DNA of 64,000 bases from positions 62,001-126,000 of the forward strand of contig NZ_LXRG01000110.1 in assembly GCF_001651035.1 (NCBI RefSeq), in the 5' to 3' direction. The notes below the pieces were generated by a model. It had not been told where the DNA came from. It did no database searches and saw nothing but the letters and a program-made list of their open reading frames with translations. Position 1 is the stretch's first letter; every line of letters begins with the position of its first letter. The position numbers were made by a program, and so were the translations under genes. This stretch comes from Halomonas sp. ALS9 (GTDB taxonomy: Bacteria; Pseudomonadota; Gammaproteobacteria; Pseudomonadales; Halomonadaceae). Below, one piece after another: positions 24,680 through 36,401 of the stretch.

Positions 24680-26066
24680 GTGGGTGCCTTCGCTAGCTGA
24701 GTTTTCTAGTCCACGCTACCGCGCTATTGCCAGCGCCATTGAGGCCGCTATAGAGGCTGGGACGCTATTGCCTGGGGAGCGCTTGCCGCCCCAACGCCGT
24801 TTGGCGGATGCGCTAGGGGTGACTATCGGTACAGTCACCCGGGGTTACGCTGAGGCTGAGCGCAATGGCTGGGTGTCGGCACGGGTGGGTAGCGGCACTT
24901 ATGTAAAGAACCAAAGCCAAGACAACGCTGTTAGCCTGACGTTTCCCGCTGACGATACAGACGGTGTGATTGATTTGAGTCTTAGCCTGCCGCCTCCCCA
25001 TCCGCTGCGGCAGGCGCTGCTGAGTGAAGCACTGCTCGCTTTGGGCCAATCCGGGGCTGCATTAGCGCGCGGTGTCACCTACCAAGATGCCCAGGGGCGT
25101 CGTGAGCATCGTGAGGCGCTGGCTCGCTGGTTAAATAGCTTAGGCATGCCACTGGTAGCCGATGAACTGCTGATTACCCAGGGTGGTCAGCACGGTATTA
25201 GTCTGGCGCTTAGCACCTTGCTACGACCGGGCGAGCTGCTGGCCGCCGATGCCTTGACCTACCCCGGTGCCATCAGCGCAGCGCAGCAAGGTCATCTCAA
25301 GTTGGTGGGGATTGGTCAAGACAGCGAAGGGATGCGCATGGATCTGCTGGAGGCGCAGTGTGCCCGGCAGCCGCCGAGAGCGATTTACCTTACGCCGGAG
25401 CAGAACAACCCCACCGGCGCGTGTTTAAGCGCGCCGCGTCGCGAACAGTTGGTGACGCTGGCGAGGCGCTATGATATCTGGCTGATTGAAGACGGTGTTC
25501 AATATCTGCCCGCTGAACAGCGTGGTACACCTCTTTATAAGCTTGCGCCGGAGCGTACGCTGTTTGTGTTTAGTACCGCTAAAGTGCTGGCGGGTGGGCT
25601 GCGAATTGGCGTGCTGCGTGCGCCTAAGAGTTTGCACGAACGGCTAGCGACTGGCCTGCGCGCCCAAAGTTGGATGGTGCCACCGCTAATGGTCGATGTG
25701 GTCTGCCACTGGGTTAATCAGGCTGGGGCTGAAGAATTACTTACCTGGCAGACCCAGGAGTTAGCGGAGCGTCAGCAGTTGGCTGCAAAATGGCTGCAAG
25801 GGTTTACCCTAAGCGGGCGTTCCCATAGCAGTAATGTATGGCTAACGCTGCCAGAGGGAAGCCGGGCCGTAGAGCTGTGTGACCGGCTACTGCAGCGGGG
25901 TGTCAAGGTAAGCAGCGCGGAGCCCTTTTGTGTGGGCAGTACGCCAGCGCCCCAAGCGATTCGACTATGCATTGGAGCCGCGGCGGATCGCAGCGAGCTC
26001 ATTCAGGCATTAAGTATCGTCGCCGCCTGTTTGAGCGAGCGTCCGTTAGCCCCCACCACCTTGTGA
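24672..26066 (+). CDS. MocR-type transcriptional regulator with aminotransferase domain
   Basis: A 464-residue GntR/MocR regulator. The N-terminal winged helix (about 8-75) has GERLPPQRRLADALGVTIGTVTRGYAEAERNGW, and the C-terminal fold-type I aminotransferase-like domain binds PLP. QNNPTGACLS and the probable PLP-lysine in FSTAKVLAGGLRIG are visible. Such proteins sense PLP or amine ligands, and the divergent LysE exporter is the likely target. It ends one base from the convergent neighbour. Confidence 0.92.
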   Translation: MTMWVPSLAEFSSPRYRAIASAIEAAIEAGTLLPGERLPPQRRLADALGVTIGTVTRGYAEAERNGWVSARVGSGTYVKNQSQDNAVSLTFPADDTDGVIDLSLSLPPPHPLRQALLSEALLALGQSGAALARGVTYQDAQGRREHREALARWLNSLGMPLVADELLITQGGQHGISLALSTLLRPGELLAADALTYPGAISAAQQGHLKLVGIGQDSEGMRMDLLEAQCARQPPRAIYLTPEQNNPTGACLSAPRREQLVTLARRYDIWLIEDGVQYLPAEQRGTPLYKLAPERTLFVFSTAKVLAGGLRIGVLRAPKSLHERLATGLRAQSWMVPPLMVDVVCHWVNQAGAEELLTWQTQELAERQQLAAKWLQGFTLSGRSHSSNVWLTLPEGSRAVELCDRLLQRGVKVSSAEPFCVGSTPAPQAIRLCIGAAADRSELIQALSIVAACLSERPLAPTTL

Positions 26067-26067
26067 G

Positions 26068-27072
26068 TTATTCATAGCGGTCTTTCCAGGCTTGATGGCT
26101 TATCTGCTCTTTGAGCATTTCGAGGATGTCATACAGCACCTGCTCGGTAACGCGATTGCTGCCTTCGTCAACCGTTAGCCAGGTGTCGAAGCCGCTGTCG
26201 GCAGCGCGCTCCACCAACTGCCTAAACTCATCGGAATGAATACCTAGCAGCAGTTCATCGACGAGTCGCTGGGCAACGCCACTGAGTGATGCCTCCATCG
26301 CCCTGGTGGCCTGCTGCCCCATCGGTAGGCGGTTAAGACGCTGAATCTCGGGACTTTCCCGCAGCGTACGGCTAACCAAATCGCTGATCGCCGCCATGAT
26401 GGACTGTCGGTTGTGCTGGTAGGCTTGGCCGATAGTGCTCTCTAATCGCTGGGCAATCTCATGAATTAGCTGCGACTTGCGGGGCATGATGACACGCTCA
26501 ATCACGCGCTCGGTCAGCGAATCGCTGGCACGAATCTGCTGCTGCACATTGCCCAGCAGCCGCAGCGCGATACGGTCGGAAAGCTCCTCAAGTAAAATAT
26601 CGTAATACTTGGCAACAAATTGGTAGATATACCAGTGGGTAACATCAATAAGGCCGAGGCGGTGTAGTCGGTTGATTAACGATACCACGCGTAGAATACG
26701 CAGCAGGCGGAAGCCAGCGAGGGGAATACAGCCCAACACGTCATACCAGTGCACGAAGGGGTAGAAAAACCAGCGGTGGTAGCGCCGCTCGGCAATAGCA
26801 ATTGTCCAGCCTAGCAGTACATCGGCGATAAAAAAGCTGACAAATACCAAGTCGATGGTGATAAAACGGCTATGAATCGCCTCATCGTAAAAGGTGTGAA
26901 AACTGGGCGCGAGATTGGCGATGCCCTGGTTAATAGGGCCAAGTAAAAACAGTGAATCAAACAGCAGCAGCGCGAGGTTAATCACCACCAGCGTCAAAAT
27001 GAAAAAATCCCAACCAATATGGGCGTATTCAACCGCTTTAGGCAGGTGCGGGTAGCGTTCCCTGGCGGGCAT
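26068..27072 (-). CDS. Voltage-sensor-like membrane protein without a visible pore
   Basis: A 334-residue protein with an N-terminal membrane part of about four helices (residues 18-155) resembling an ion-channel sensor domain: acidic residues in IDLVFVSFFIADVLLGW, then a regularly spaced arginine helix FRLLRILRVVSLINRLHRLG (about 113-132). No selectivity-filter loop follows; instead there is a long, mostly helical cytosolic region (160-334). AAGGAG precedes the ATG. Some databases would call it an ion transporter. I cannot assign a function, and homologues may exist as hypothetical proteins in Pseudomonas relatives. Confidence 0.75.
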   Translation of the reverse strand: MPARERYPHLPKAVEYAHIGWDFFILTLVVINLALLLFDSLFLLGPINQGIANLAPSFHTFYDEAIHSRFITIDLVFVSFFIADVLLGWTIAIAERRYHRWFFYPFVHWYDVLGCIPLAGFRLLRILRVVSLINRLHRLGLIDVTHWYIYQFVAKYYDILLEELSDRIALRLLGNVQQQIRASDSLTERVIERVIMPRKSQLIHEIAQRLESTIGQAYQHNRQSIMAAISDLVSRTLRESPEIQRLNRLPMGQQATRAMEASLSGVAQRLVDELLLGIHSDEFRQLVERAADSGFDTWLTVDEGSNRVTEQVLYDILEMLKEQISHQAWKDRYE

Positions 27073-27147
27073 ACGAACTCCTTGTCGTTGGATGGGGTTT
27101 ATGTCGAGGGCTCTGTTTTTGATTTTTGATAAGGTCTATGTTGTTGG

Positions 27148-27684
27148 TTAGTCCTGTGATGGGGCATTAGGCTCATACTGGTGCTGGGTGAACAGCTCTT
27201 CTTTCTCGGCCTGTTTGCGTAACTTCTTGCGTAAAGCCGCCTTATCAAAGCGTAGCTGCTGTAGAGGTGTTGCCAAACTGAGCGGCGGCACATTGGCGGG
27301 TTTTCCATCTTCATCCACAGCGACCATGGTCAGGTAGCAGCTGTTGGTATGACGGATCAGCTTATTGCGAATATCTTCAGCCACGACCTTAATGCCCACT
27401 TCCATTGACGAGCGGCCAACATGATTGACGCTGGCTAAAAAGGTGACCAGCTCGCCGACATGAATCGGCTGTTTAAACAGCACCTGATCCACCGACAGTG
27501 TCACCACGTAGTGGCCCGAATACCGACTGGCGCAAGCAAAAGCGACTTCATCAAGCTTTTTAAGAATCGCGCCGCCATGCACTTTACCGCTGAAATTCGC
27601 CATGTCGGGCGTCATCAGTACGGTCATGGAAAGTTCGTGCTGCCCAGGCAGGGCAGCGTTGGCGCTGATTTCGGCGTCTGTCAT
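27148..27684 (-). CDS. Hotdog-fold acyl-CoA thioesterase
   Basis: A 178-residue cytosolic thioesterase of the acyl-CoA hydrolase (YciA/Acot7-like) family, with LMTPDMANFSGKVHGGAILKKLDEVAF containing the usual catalytic Asp/Asn and HGG positions. SVDQVLFKQPIHVGELVTF and VGRSSMEVGIKV complete the hotdog fold. AGGAG lies six bases before the ATG. It probably trims acyl-CoAs; chain length cannot be read. A 26-residue polar tail follows the fold. Confidence 0.9.
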   Translation of the reverse strand: MTDAEISANAALPGQHELSMTVLMTPDMANFSGKVHGGAILKKLDEVAFACASRYSGHYVVTLSVDQVLFKQPIHVGELVTFLASVNHVGRSSMEVGIKVVAEDIRNKLIRHTNSCYLTMVAVDEDGKPANVPPLSLATPLQQLRFDKAALRKKLRKQAEKEELFTQHQYEPNAPSQD

Positions 27685-27764
27685 ACGGTGCTCCTGCGAT
27701 TATTTGCAACGGCTACCCCTCCCGCCGGGCAGCCGCTGGTTATTGGTTTAGAGCCATGCGCTTA

Positions 27765-29075
27765 TTAAAACCACAATAGGCCCACTGAGATAATAATACC
27801 GGTGATAAACAGCTGAATCAGACAGAAGCCCATAATATCTTTGGCCTTAAGCCCGGCAATGGCGAGTACCGGTAGCGCCCAGAAAGGCTGCAGCAGGTTT
27901 GTCCAGGCATCGCCCCAGGCCACTGCCATGGCGACTCGTGGGATGTCAGCCCCTAGCGCTTGGGCGGCAGGCAGCATCACCGGTGCTTGCACGGCCCACT
28001 GGCCGCCGCCGGAGGGTACAAACAGATTGACAATCCCCGCGCTGATAAACGACCAGAATGGCAGTGTCGTGGCGGTGGCAAAAGAGACCAGCCACTCGGA
28101 CATGCTTTCTGCCAGCCCAGATTGAACCATGATGGCCATAATGCCCGCATAAAAGGGGAATTGGATAACGATCCCCGCACCGCCTTTAATCGCTTCGTTC
28201 AAGCTATTGAGTAGGTTGCGTGGCGTGCGGTGCAGCACAATGGCCAGGAATAGGAACAGGAAATTGACCACGTTAAGGTTTAAGCCGCCACCCCGCAGCA
28301 AAAAGTGATCCAGCAAGAACAGCAGCCCAGGAACGCCGACCAGCAGGGCGAGGGTCACGCTGTTTTCCAGGCGTTCCGCCGGGCGGGTAAGACGGCCAAC
28401 GGGTTCCGGCTCATCATTCAGCACGCTGGGGTCGACGTAGACGCTATCCTTCTCATCCGGCAGCATCATGCGGTTTACCAACGGAATGGCAATGAACAGG
28501 CAGACCACGATGCCGAGGTTAAATAAGGCGAAAATCGTTGAGCCAGTGCCAATCACGCCAATCTGGTCGGCGGAAAAATGCCCTTCGGTGGCGATGGTCA
28601 ACGGTATCGAGCCCGCCAAACCGCCATGCCATACCACAAAGCCAGAGTATGCGCTGGCGACGAGTAACCGGTAGTCAACGCGGATCAGTCGTGCCAGCTC
28701 TTTGGCAAAGAGTGCCCCGACTACCAAGCCAAAACCCCAGTTAATCCAACTGGCTGCCAATGACACCAGCGTGACCAGGATAATGGCGCCGCCTGGTGTT
28801 TTAGCGGTACTGGCGATTTTTTGTAGAATGCGTTTCACCGGTGGTGAGCTTGCCAGCATAAAACCGGTGACCAGCACTAGCAGCATCTGCATCGAGAAGG
28901 TCAGTAACCCCCAGAAGCCATCGCCCCAGAAGCGTAGCACCGCCAGCGGTGTTTGGCGCTCAATGGCAATCGCAGCGACCGAGGCAATTAACGTCAGCAG
29001 CAGCACGAAAATATACGGGTCGGGGAGATAGCGCTCCACCAGCTTTACCGCCGGTTTTGAGATCATTTTAAGCAT
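27765..29075 (-). CDS. Short-chain fatty acid transporter (AtoE family)
   Basis: An inner-membrane carrier, 436 residues with about 12 helices, matching the AtoE/TIGR00366 short-chain fatty acid uptake family. Typical motifs are VERYLPDPYIFVLLLTL, the ASWINWGFGLVVGALFAKE segment, and FVPSGGGQWAVQAPVMLPAA near the C-terminus. The atoDAB enzymes are absent from the neighbourhood, so the role in butyrate or acetoacetate uptake is family-based. The neighbouring thioesterase may share acyl metabolism. Confidence 0.9.
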   Translation of the reverse strand: MLKMISKPAVKLVERYLPDPYIFVLLLTLIASVAAIAIERQTPLAVLRFWGDGFWGLLTFSMQMLLVLVTGFMLASSPPVKRILQKIASTAKTPGGAIILVTLVSLAASWINWGFGLVVGALFAKELARLIRVDYRLLVASAYSGFVVWHGGLAGSIPLTIATEGHFSADQIGVIGTGSTIFALFNLGIVVCLFIAIPLVNRMMLPDEKDSVYVDPSVLNDEPEPVGRLTRPAERLENSVTLALLVGVPGLLFLLDHFLLRGGGLNLNVVNFLFLFLAIVLHRTPRNLLNSLNEAIKGGAGIVIQFPFYAGIMAIMVQSGLAESMSEWLVSFATATTLPFWSFISAGIVNLFVPSGGGQWAVQAPVMLPAAQALGADIPRVAMAVAWGDAWTNLLQPFWALPVLAIAGLKAKDIMGFCLIQLFITGIIISVGLLWF

Positions 29076-29249
29076 GGGATGCTCTCTTTATTCATTATTA
29101 GGAAGTGGCTAAGCAAGATTTTTACAAGGTCTTTGAAGTGCCTACGCGGTGCAAGTACATAGCTAATATACGGGGGAGTGCGGTGTTTTTCACGTTGAAG
29201 CTGCTCGGCTAATCTCACGTTATTGCAGTGATGGCCAGGCGTGGATCGT

Positions 29250-30554
29250 TTAACGCCAGTGAGTATGGCGATAACGGCGATGGTAGTGGGCATAATAGTA
29301 GAAGATCAGCACCGCCGAGCGAACCAGCATAAACAGCATAAATGAAAACCACAGCCCATGATTGCCCAGTCCTTGGGTTAGCCACCAAACGGGCAGATAG
29401 GCGGCAAGGCCGATAAAGATACTGTTACGCATTTCACGCACCGCGGTGGTGCCAATAAATACCCCGTCAAGCAGGTAGCTCCATACCGCAATCAGCGGCA
29501 TGACGACCATCCAGGGCAAATACTGCGCCGCGGTCGCACGTACTTCTTCAAGGCCAGTGAGCAGCGCGATCAGCGCATTGCCACCCAGCGCAAACAGCAG
29601 AGCGGCCACACCTGCTGTCCAGAATGAAAAATGCGCGGCGGCGCGCACGGTGGTCGCAAACTCACGCCAATTTTTGCGCCCATAGGCGCGCCCAATCAGC
29701 GATTCGGCCGCATGGGCAAAGCCATCCAACGCGTAACTGGTGAGCATAATAAATTGCAGCAGGACAGCGTTGGCAGCGAGCACTGTATCGCCCTGACGGG
29801 CGCCCTGAGCGGTAAAGAACGCCACGGCAAACAGCAGACCGAGGGTACGCACAAACAGGTTGGCGTTGACGTTAAACAGCGCTTTATAGGCTGCCAGTGC
29901 CAGCAGACGCTCGCGTAAAAAATGGCCATCCAGGCGGCTTAGCTGGCGCAGCACTAAATAGCCGCCAAAGGCTAACGCACTGTAGTCGGCGATCACGCTG
30001 GCCCAGGCTACGCCGTTGCTGGTCATGCCTAGGCCCACCACGAACCATAAATCTAGGATGATATTGACACTGTTGGTGAGCAGCAGAATCATTAGCGTGA
30101 CGCGGGAATTCTGTTGGCCCAAAAACCAGCCCAGAATGGCGTAGTTGGCAAGCACTGCTGGCGCAGACCAGAGACGAATATGAGCGTACTCTCGCGCTAA
30201 GTGAGTGGCTACCACGCTACCATCTAACAGCCACAACCCCAGCGTAATCAGCGGCGAGGCAAACACAATCAGCAAGCTGCCGATTACCAGCGCCATGATC
30301 AGCGATTGCCCCAGTAGGTTACGCACATCCGAGTCGCTCTCACGGCCCATGGCTTGGGCGACCAGCCCCGTGGTGCCCATGCGCAAAAAGCCAAAGCCCC
30401 AGTAAAGGAAGCTAAACAGCGTAGCGCCGAGAGTGACGCCCGCCAGATAGCGGGAGTCGGGCAGGTGCCCGACCACAGCCGTATCCACCAGCCCAAGTAG
30501 CGGGACGGTGATATTAGAAAGGATGATTGGCCAGGCGAGGGCCCAAATGCGCAT
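29250..30554 (-). CDS. MATE-family efflux transporter (DinF-like)
   Basis: A 434-residue inner-membrane pump of 12 helices, in two related halves. WPIILSNITVPLLGLVDTAVVGHL at the N-terminus and the second-half repeats match the DinF/NorM MATE superfamily, which exports cationic drugs or oxidised metabolites in exchange for Na+ or H+. The ATG lies only 5 bases after the ferredoxin stop, with a weak ribosome site inside that gene's end, so it is probably expressed with it. Confidence 0.9.
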   Translation of the reverse strand: MRIWALAWPIILSNITVPLLGLVDTAVVGHLPDSRYLAGVTLGATLFSFLYWGFGFLRMGTTGLVAQAMGRESDSDVRNLLGQSLIMALVIGSLLIVFASPLITLGLWLLDGSVVATHLAREYAHIRLWSAPAVLANYAILGWFLGQQNSRVTLMILLLTNSVNIILDLWFVVGLGMTSNGVAWASVIADYSALAFGGYLVLRQLSRLDGHFLRERLLALAAYKALFNVNANLFVRTLGLLFAVAFFTAQGARQGDTVLAANAVLLQFIMLTSYALDGFAHAAESLIGRAYGRKNWREFATTVRAAAHFSFWTAGVAALLFALGGNALIALLTGLEEVRATAAQYLPWMVVMPLIAVWSYLLDGVFIGTTAVREMRNSIFIGLAAYLPVWWLTQGLGNHGLWFSFMLFMLVRSAVLIFYYYAHYHRRYRHTHWR

Positions 30555-30559
30555 TCAGC

Positions 30560-30865
<306 letters not shown>

Positions 30866-30881
30866 TCAACAATAGCGTTGG

Positions 30882-33283
<2,402 letters not shown>

Positions 33284-33473
33284 GCCGGGTTCCTCTTAAT
33301 ACGGTGGTGGTAACAATTATTGGCAACGGTCATGGCAGATCTGGCCCAGTACCATGCGCTTAATAAGGTCACTAATACATTCGTTAGGCGTGATCATAGC
33401 ACCGGGTGCGCAACGCCGTCATGCCGCAAGCGTTCGAGACTGATAGAATTACGCTTTTCAGCCGAGTAATGGC

Positions 33474-34139
33474 ATGCAGCATAATTCCCGAACAGTGACG
33501 TCTAATCAGCCAGGCCCGCACCAGGATTTGGCCCGTCGAGTAAATCGCGCGCTGACCCATCCACTGCGTAAACCGATCGCCGCACACACGCAGGGTAATT
33601 TTGCCCTGGCGGCTGAGTGGTTAGCTAGCCGTCAAGCACCGTTGATACTTGATTCAGGCTGTGGCGTAGGGGTATCGACACGCCAACTGGCGGCGCAGTT
33701 CCCCGCCCATGCGGTGATTGGCGTTGATCGTAGCGAGGATCGCCTGGGGCGGGATCACGGCAAGTTGCCTGACAATGCGCTGCTGGTAAGGGCCGATCTT
33801 GTCGACTTTTGGCGTTTGGCCTATCAAGCTGGCTGGGCGCCAGAGTACCACTTTCTGCTTTATCCCAACCCTTACCCCAAGTCGGGGCACCTGAAAATGC
33901 GCTGGCATGGGCATGCGGTTTTACCCACACTGTTGGCGCTTGGAGGGCGCCTTGAATTGCGCTCCAACTGGTCACTTTATGTTAAAGAGTTTGCTTTGGC
34001 GGTGGCGCAGGTAACCGGTCAACAGGCAGTGGTGAATGAAATTGCGCCTAAAGATGACTATTTAACGCCGTTCGAGGCTAAGTATGCTCGAAGTGGCCAG
34101 GCACTGTGGCGTTTATGTGTTGATTTGGAGCGAACATGA
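33474..34139 (+). CDS. TrmB-like SAM-dependent methyltransferase
   Basis: A 221-residue Rossmann methyltransferase of the tRNA (guanine-N7) TrmB group. SAM motif I is LILDSGCGVGVSTRQ, YPNPYPKSGHLKMRWHGH stands where TrmB has FPDPWxKxRHxKRR, and TPFEAKYARSGQ replaces the C-terminal TKFExRG motif. The catalytic loop is therefore altered, so this may be a paralogue with a changed target and not the housekeeping enzyme. The stop overlaps the SMR gene by 4 bp. Confidence 0.75.
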   Translation: MQHNSRTVTSNQPGPHQDLARRVNRALTHPLRKPIAAHTQGNFALAAEWLASRQAPLILDSGCGVGVSTRQLAAQFPAHAVIGVDRSEDRLGRDHGKLPDNALLVRADLVDFWRLAYQAGWAPEYHFLLYPNPYPKSGHLKMRWHGHAVLPTLLALGGRLELRSNWSLYVKEFALAVAQVTGQQAVVNEIAPKDDYLTPFEAKYARSGQALWRLCVDLERT

Positions 34140-34465
34140 CGTTTGTCTATCTGGTGCTGGCGATTGTGGCTGAAGTGATCGCTACGAGTGCCTTAAAGGC
34201 GTCCATGGGGTTTACCCGTCCATTGCCCAGCGTGGTGGTCGTGGTGGGCTATGGCGTAGCCTTTTATTTGCTCAGCCTGGTACTGCGTACGCTGCCGGTG
34301 GGGGTTGCCTATGCGATTTGGGCGGGCCTAGGCATTGTGCTGGTCAGCTTAGTCGGCATAGTGGTGTTCGGTGAAAAGCCCGATTTACCGGCGGTGGTGG
34401 GGATTGGCTTAATAGTAGCGGGTGTGGTCATGCTGCAAGTGTTTTCTAAAATGAATGTGCATTGA
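34136..34465 (+). CDS. Small multidrug resistance (SMR/EmrE-type) transporter
   Basis: A 109-residue, four-helix proton-coupled exporter very like EmrE. The essential glutamate is present in LAIVAEVIATSALK (E13), as are GVAYAIWAGLGIVL with its conserved Trp and DLPAVVGIGLIVAGV. SMR pumps export quaternary cations; in a betaine-using organism the natural substrate might be a quaternary amine, which is inference. It is coupled to the TrmB-like gene and lies nine bases before dacB. Confidence 0.93.
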   Translation: MTFVYLVLAIVAEVIATSALKASMGFTRPLPSVVVVVGYGVAFYLLSLVLRTLPVGVAYAIWAGLGIVLVSLVGIVVFGEKPDLPAVVGIGLIVAGVVMLQVFSKMNVH

Positions 34466-34473
34466 GGTATCGT

Positions 34474-35946
34474 ATGGGTCGTTTTGCTAGTAACCGTATG
34501 CGGCGCTGGTCGCTGGTAACCGGTTTTGCCACGCTGGCGCTGTGCGCCAGTTCCAGTTTGTTCGCTGATTTTAGTCGTCTGGGACAGCTGCAAAATAAAG
34601 GCTTTTCGATTAGCGCCGAAGCCCGCCTGTTGGATGCTAACGCAGGCGCCAATGCGTTATTAGGCAGCATCACCCCGGATCGCCAGCTGTCGCCAGCCTC
34701 GGTCACTAAAGCCTATCTATCCGCGGCGGCGTTGAACCGTTTTGGCCCCCAGCACCGCTTTACCAGCCAACTGGTCAGCTCAGCTAGCGTCGATAATGGC
34801 GTGCTGCGCGGCGATTTGGTGTTTGAGGGCGGAGGGGATCCAGGCCTCACCACTGAAAACCTGTGGCGCTTGGTGCAGCGTTTGCACTTAGCCGGGGTGC
34901 GTGAGGTAGATGGCGCTTTGGTGGTTAGCCAGTGGCGCTTTGGGGCGGTGGACTGCATTACCACTGACCGCTGCAATGCGCTCAATCGGGTCGCCAATGC
35001 GTATAGCGCGCCGCTCTCTTCGGCTGGCGTTAACTTCGGCAGTTGGTGTGTCAATGTCGCCCCTGCCGCTAGCGCAGGGGCGCCTGCCCAGGTGGGACTG
35101 TGCGATAGTCAGACATCGCTGCTCACCATCGATAACCAAGTGGTCACTCGCCCGGCGAATAGTGGTACTGAAATTAGCGCTGAGCGTATCACCGATGAGC
35201 GTGGCGATGTGATGCGCTTGACCGGCCAAATTTCCACCAACGCCACTGCCCGTGATGTCTACCGTGGCGCTGGCGATGCCGCCGAAACCACCGCGCAAGT
35301 GTTGATGGGCATGTTGAATCAGGCAGGTATTCAGGTGCGCGAACCGTGGCGCGTCAGCTCGTCTCAGCCGCCCAGCAACGCCCAGCGTCTGGCCGCGGTG
35401 GACAGCCAGCCATTGCAAGAGCTATTGCTGCGCATCATGAACTACTCCAATAACTACATGGCCGATGTGCTGGCGCTAGATCTCGTCGAGATACCCCAGG
35501 CGCAACTACGTCAAGCAGGTCAGGCCATAGAGAATTATGCCCAGAGCCTGCCAGGGCATGGGCCGTTAACCCTGTATAGTGGTAGCGGACTAACCACTGA
35601 GAACCGTACTTCGGCTCAGGGTGTTAACGTGATGCTGGAAGACATGTTTCGTCAAAGCAGTCTGTTTCCAAGCTTTGTAGCGGCCTTTCAGTCACCCGCT
35701 AACGGCGTAATGCGCTTTATTCGGCGAGGCTCCCCCACGTTTCAAAACAATGTCATGATCAAAACGGGCACGCTTAACCAACCCTTTGCCGTGCGCGCCG
35801 CGGCGGGTTATTTTCGCACCGCGCAAGGGCGCTGGGGGGTGTTTAGCGTCATGGTCAATGGTAACAGCAGTACACCTTATTTAAGCTGGTCTGAGGTGCT
35901 GGATCCGTTGTCACTGGATCTTGAAGCAATGATATTAGCCAACTAA
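34474..35946 (+). CDS. dacB: D-Ala-D-Ala carboxypeptidase/endopeptidase (PBP4)
   Basis: Periplasmic peptidoglycan hydrolase of peptidase family S13, 490 residues with a signal peptide (LALCASSSLFA). The three penicillin-binding motifs are SVTK (SxxK), SNNY (SxN) and KTGT (KTG). The frame extends to a TTG at 34462, but the ATG at 34474 is preferred, with GAGG six bases upstream. It follows the SMR gene closely and precedes dgkA by 34 bases. Confidence 0.93.
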   Translation: MGRFASNRMRRWSLVTGFATLALCASSSLFADFSRLGQLQNKGFSISAEARLLDANAGANALLGSITPDRQLSPASVTKAYLSAAALNRFGPQHRFTSQLVSSASVDNGVLRGDLVFEGGGDPGLTTENLWRLVQRLHLAGVREVDGALVVSQWRFGAVDCITTDRCNALNRVANAYSAPLSSAGVNFGSWCVNVAPAASAGAPAQVGLCDSQTSLLTIDNQVVTRPANSGTEISAERITDERGDVMRLTGQISTNATARDVYRGAGDAAETTAQVLMGMLNQAGIQVREPWRVSSSQPPSNAQRLAAVDSQPLQELLLRIMNYSNNYMADVLALDLVEIPQAQLRQAGQAIENYAQSLPGHGPLTLYSGSGLTTENRTSAQGVNVMLEDMFRQSSLFPSFVAAFQSPANGVMRFIRRGSPTFQNNVMIKTGTLNQPFAVRAAAGYFRTAQGRWGVFSVMVNGNSSTPYLSWSEVLDPLSLDLEAMILAN

Positions 35947-35980
35947 TCCAACTCTACGCTCACAAGGTGAGGCGATCTGC

Positions 35981-36352
35981 ATGAAACCTGGGCATACCGG
36001 TTTAACACATTTGGTTCACTCCACGCGTTATTCGTGGAAAGGCTTAAAAGCAGCGTTCAGAAACGAAGCGGCTTTCCGCCAAGAGGTGGGCATTACGGTG
36101 GTGTTGCTGCCACTTGCTTGGTGGATTGGCGAAGGCCCCATCAGTTGGTTACTGCTGGTGGGTAGCCTGTTTTTTGTGCTGATAGTGGAGCTGCTTAATA
36201 GTGCAATTGAAAACGTGGTGGATCGGATCGGCACTGAGCATCATGAGCTTTCTGGGCGGGCCAAGGATATTGGTTCTGCGGCGGTAATGCTGTCGCTGAT
36301 TATGGCCGGTCTTACCTGGGGACTATTAGGCTGGGAAAAGTTCTTTAGCTAA
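35981..36352 (+). CDS. dgkA: Diacylglycerol kinase
   Basis: A 123-residue, three-helix inner-membrane kinase that recycles diacylglycerol from osmoregulated-glucan and lipid turnover to phosphatidic acid. FRNEAAFRQEV and VELLNSAIENVVDRIG, the latter carrying the catalytic Glu/Asn pair, are diagnostic. GAGG lies eight bases before the ATG. Confidence 0.96.
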   Translation: MKPGHTGLTHLVHSTRYSWKGLKAAFRNEAAFRQEVGITVVLLPLAWWIGEGPISWLLLVGSLFFVLIVELLNSAIENVVDRIGTEHHELSGRAKDIGSAAVMLSLIMAGLTWGLLGWEKFFS

Positions 36353-36401
36353 GCTTATTTTCAAACCATTTATTTTTAACGCGCATGGCAGCGAGGTAGA
36401 T

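Noticed and set aside
27099..27147. Shared sequence ATAGACCTTA near the thioesterase and glycerate kinase ends as an interspersed repeat family
   Set aside because: The match is only about ten bases and could be chance; no other copy was noticed.
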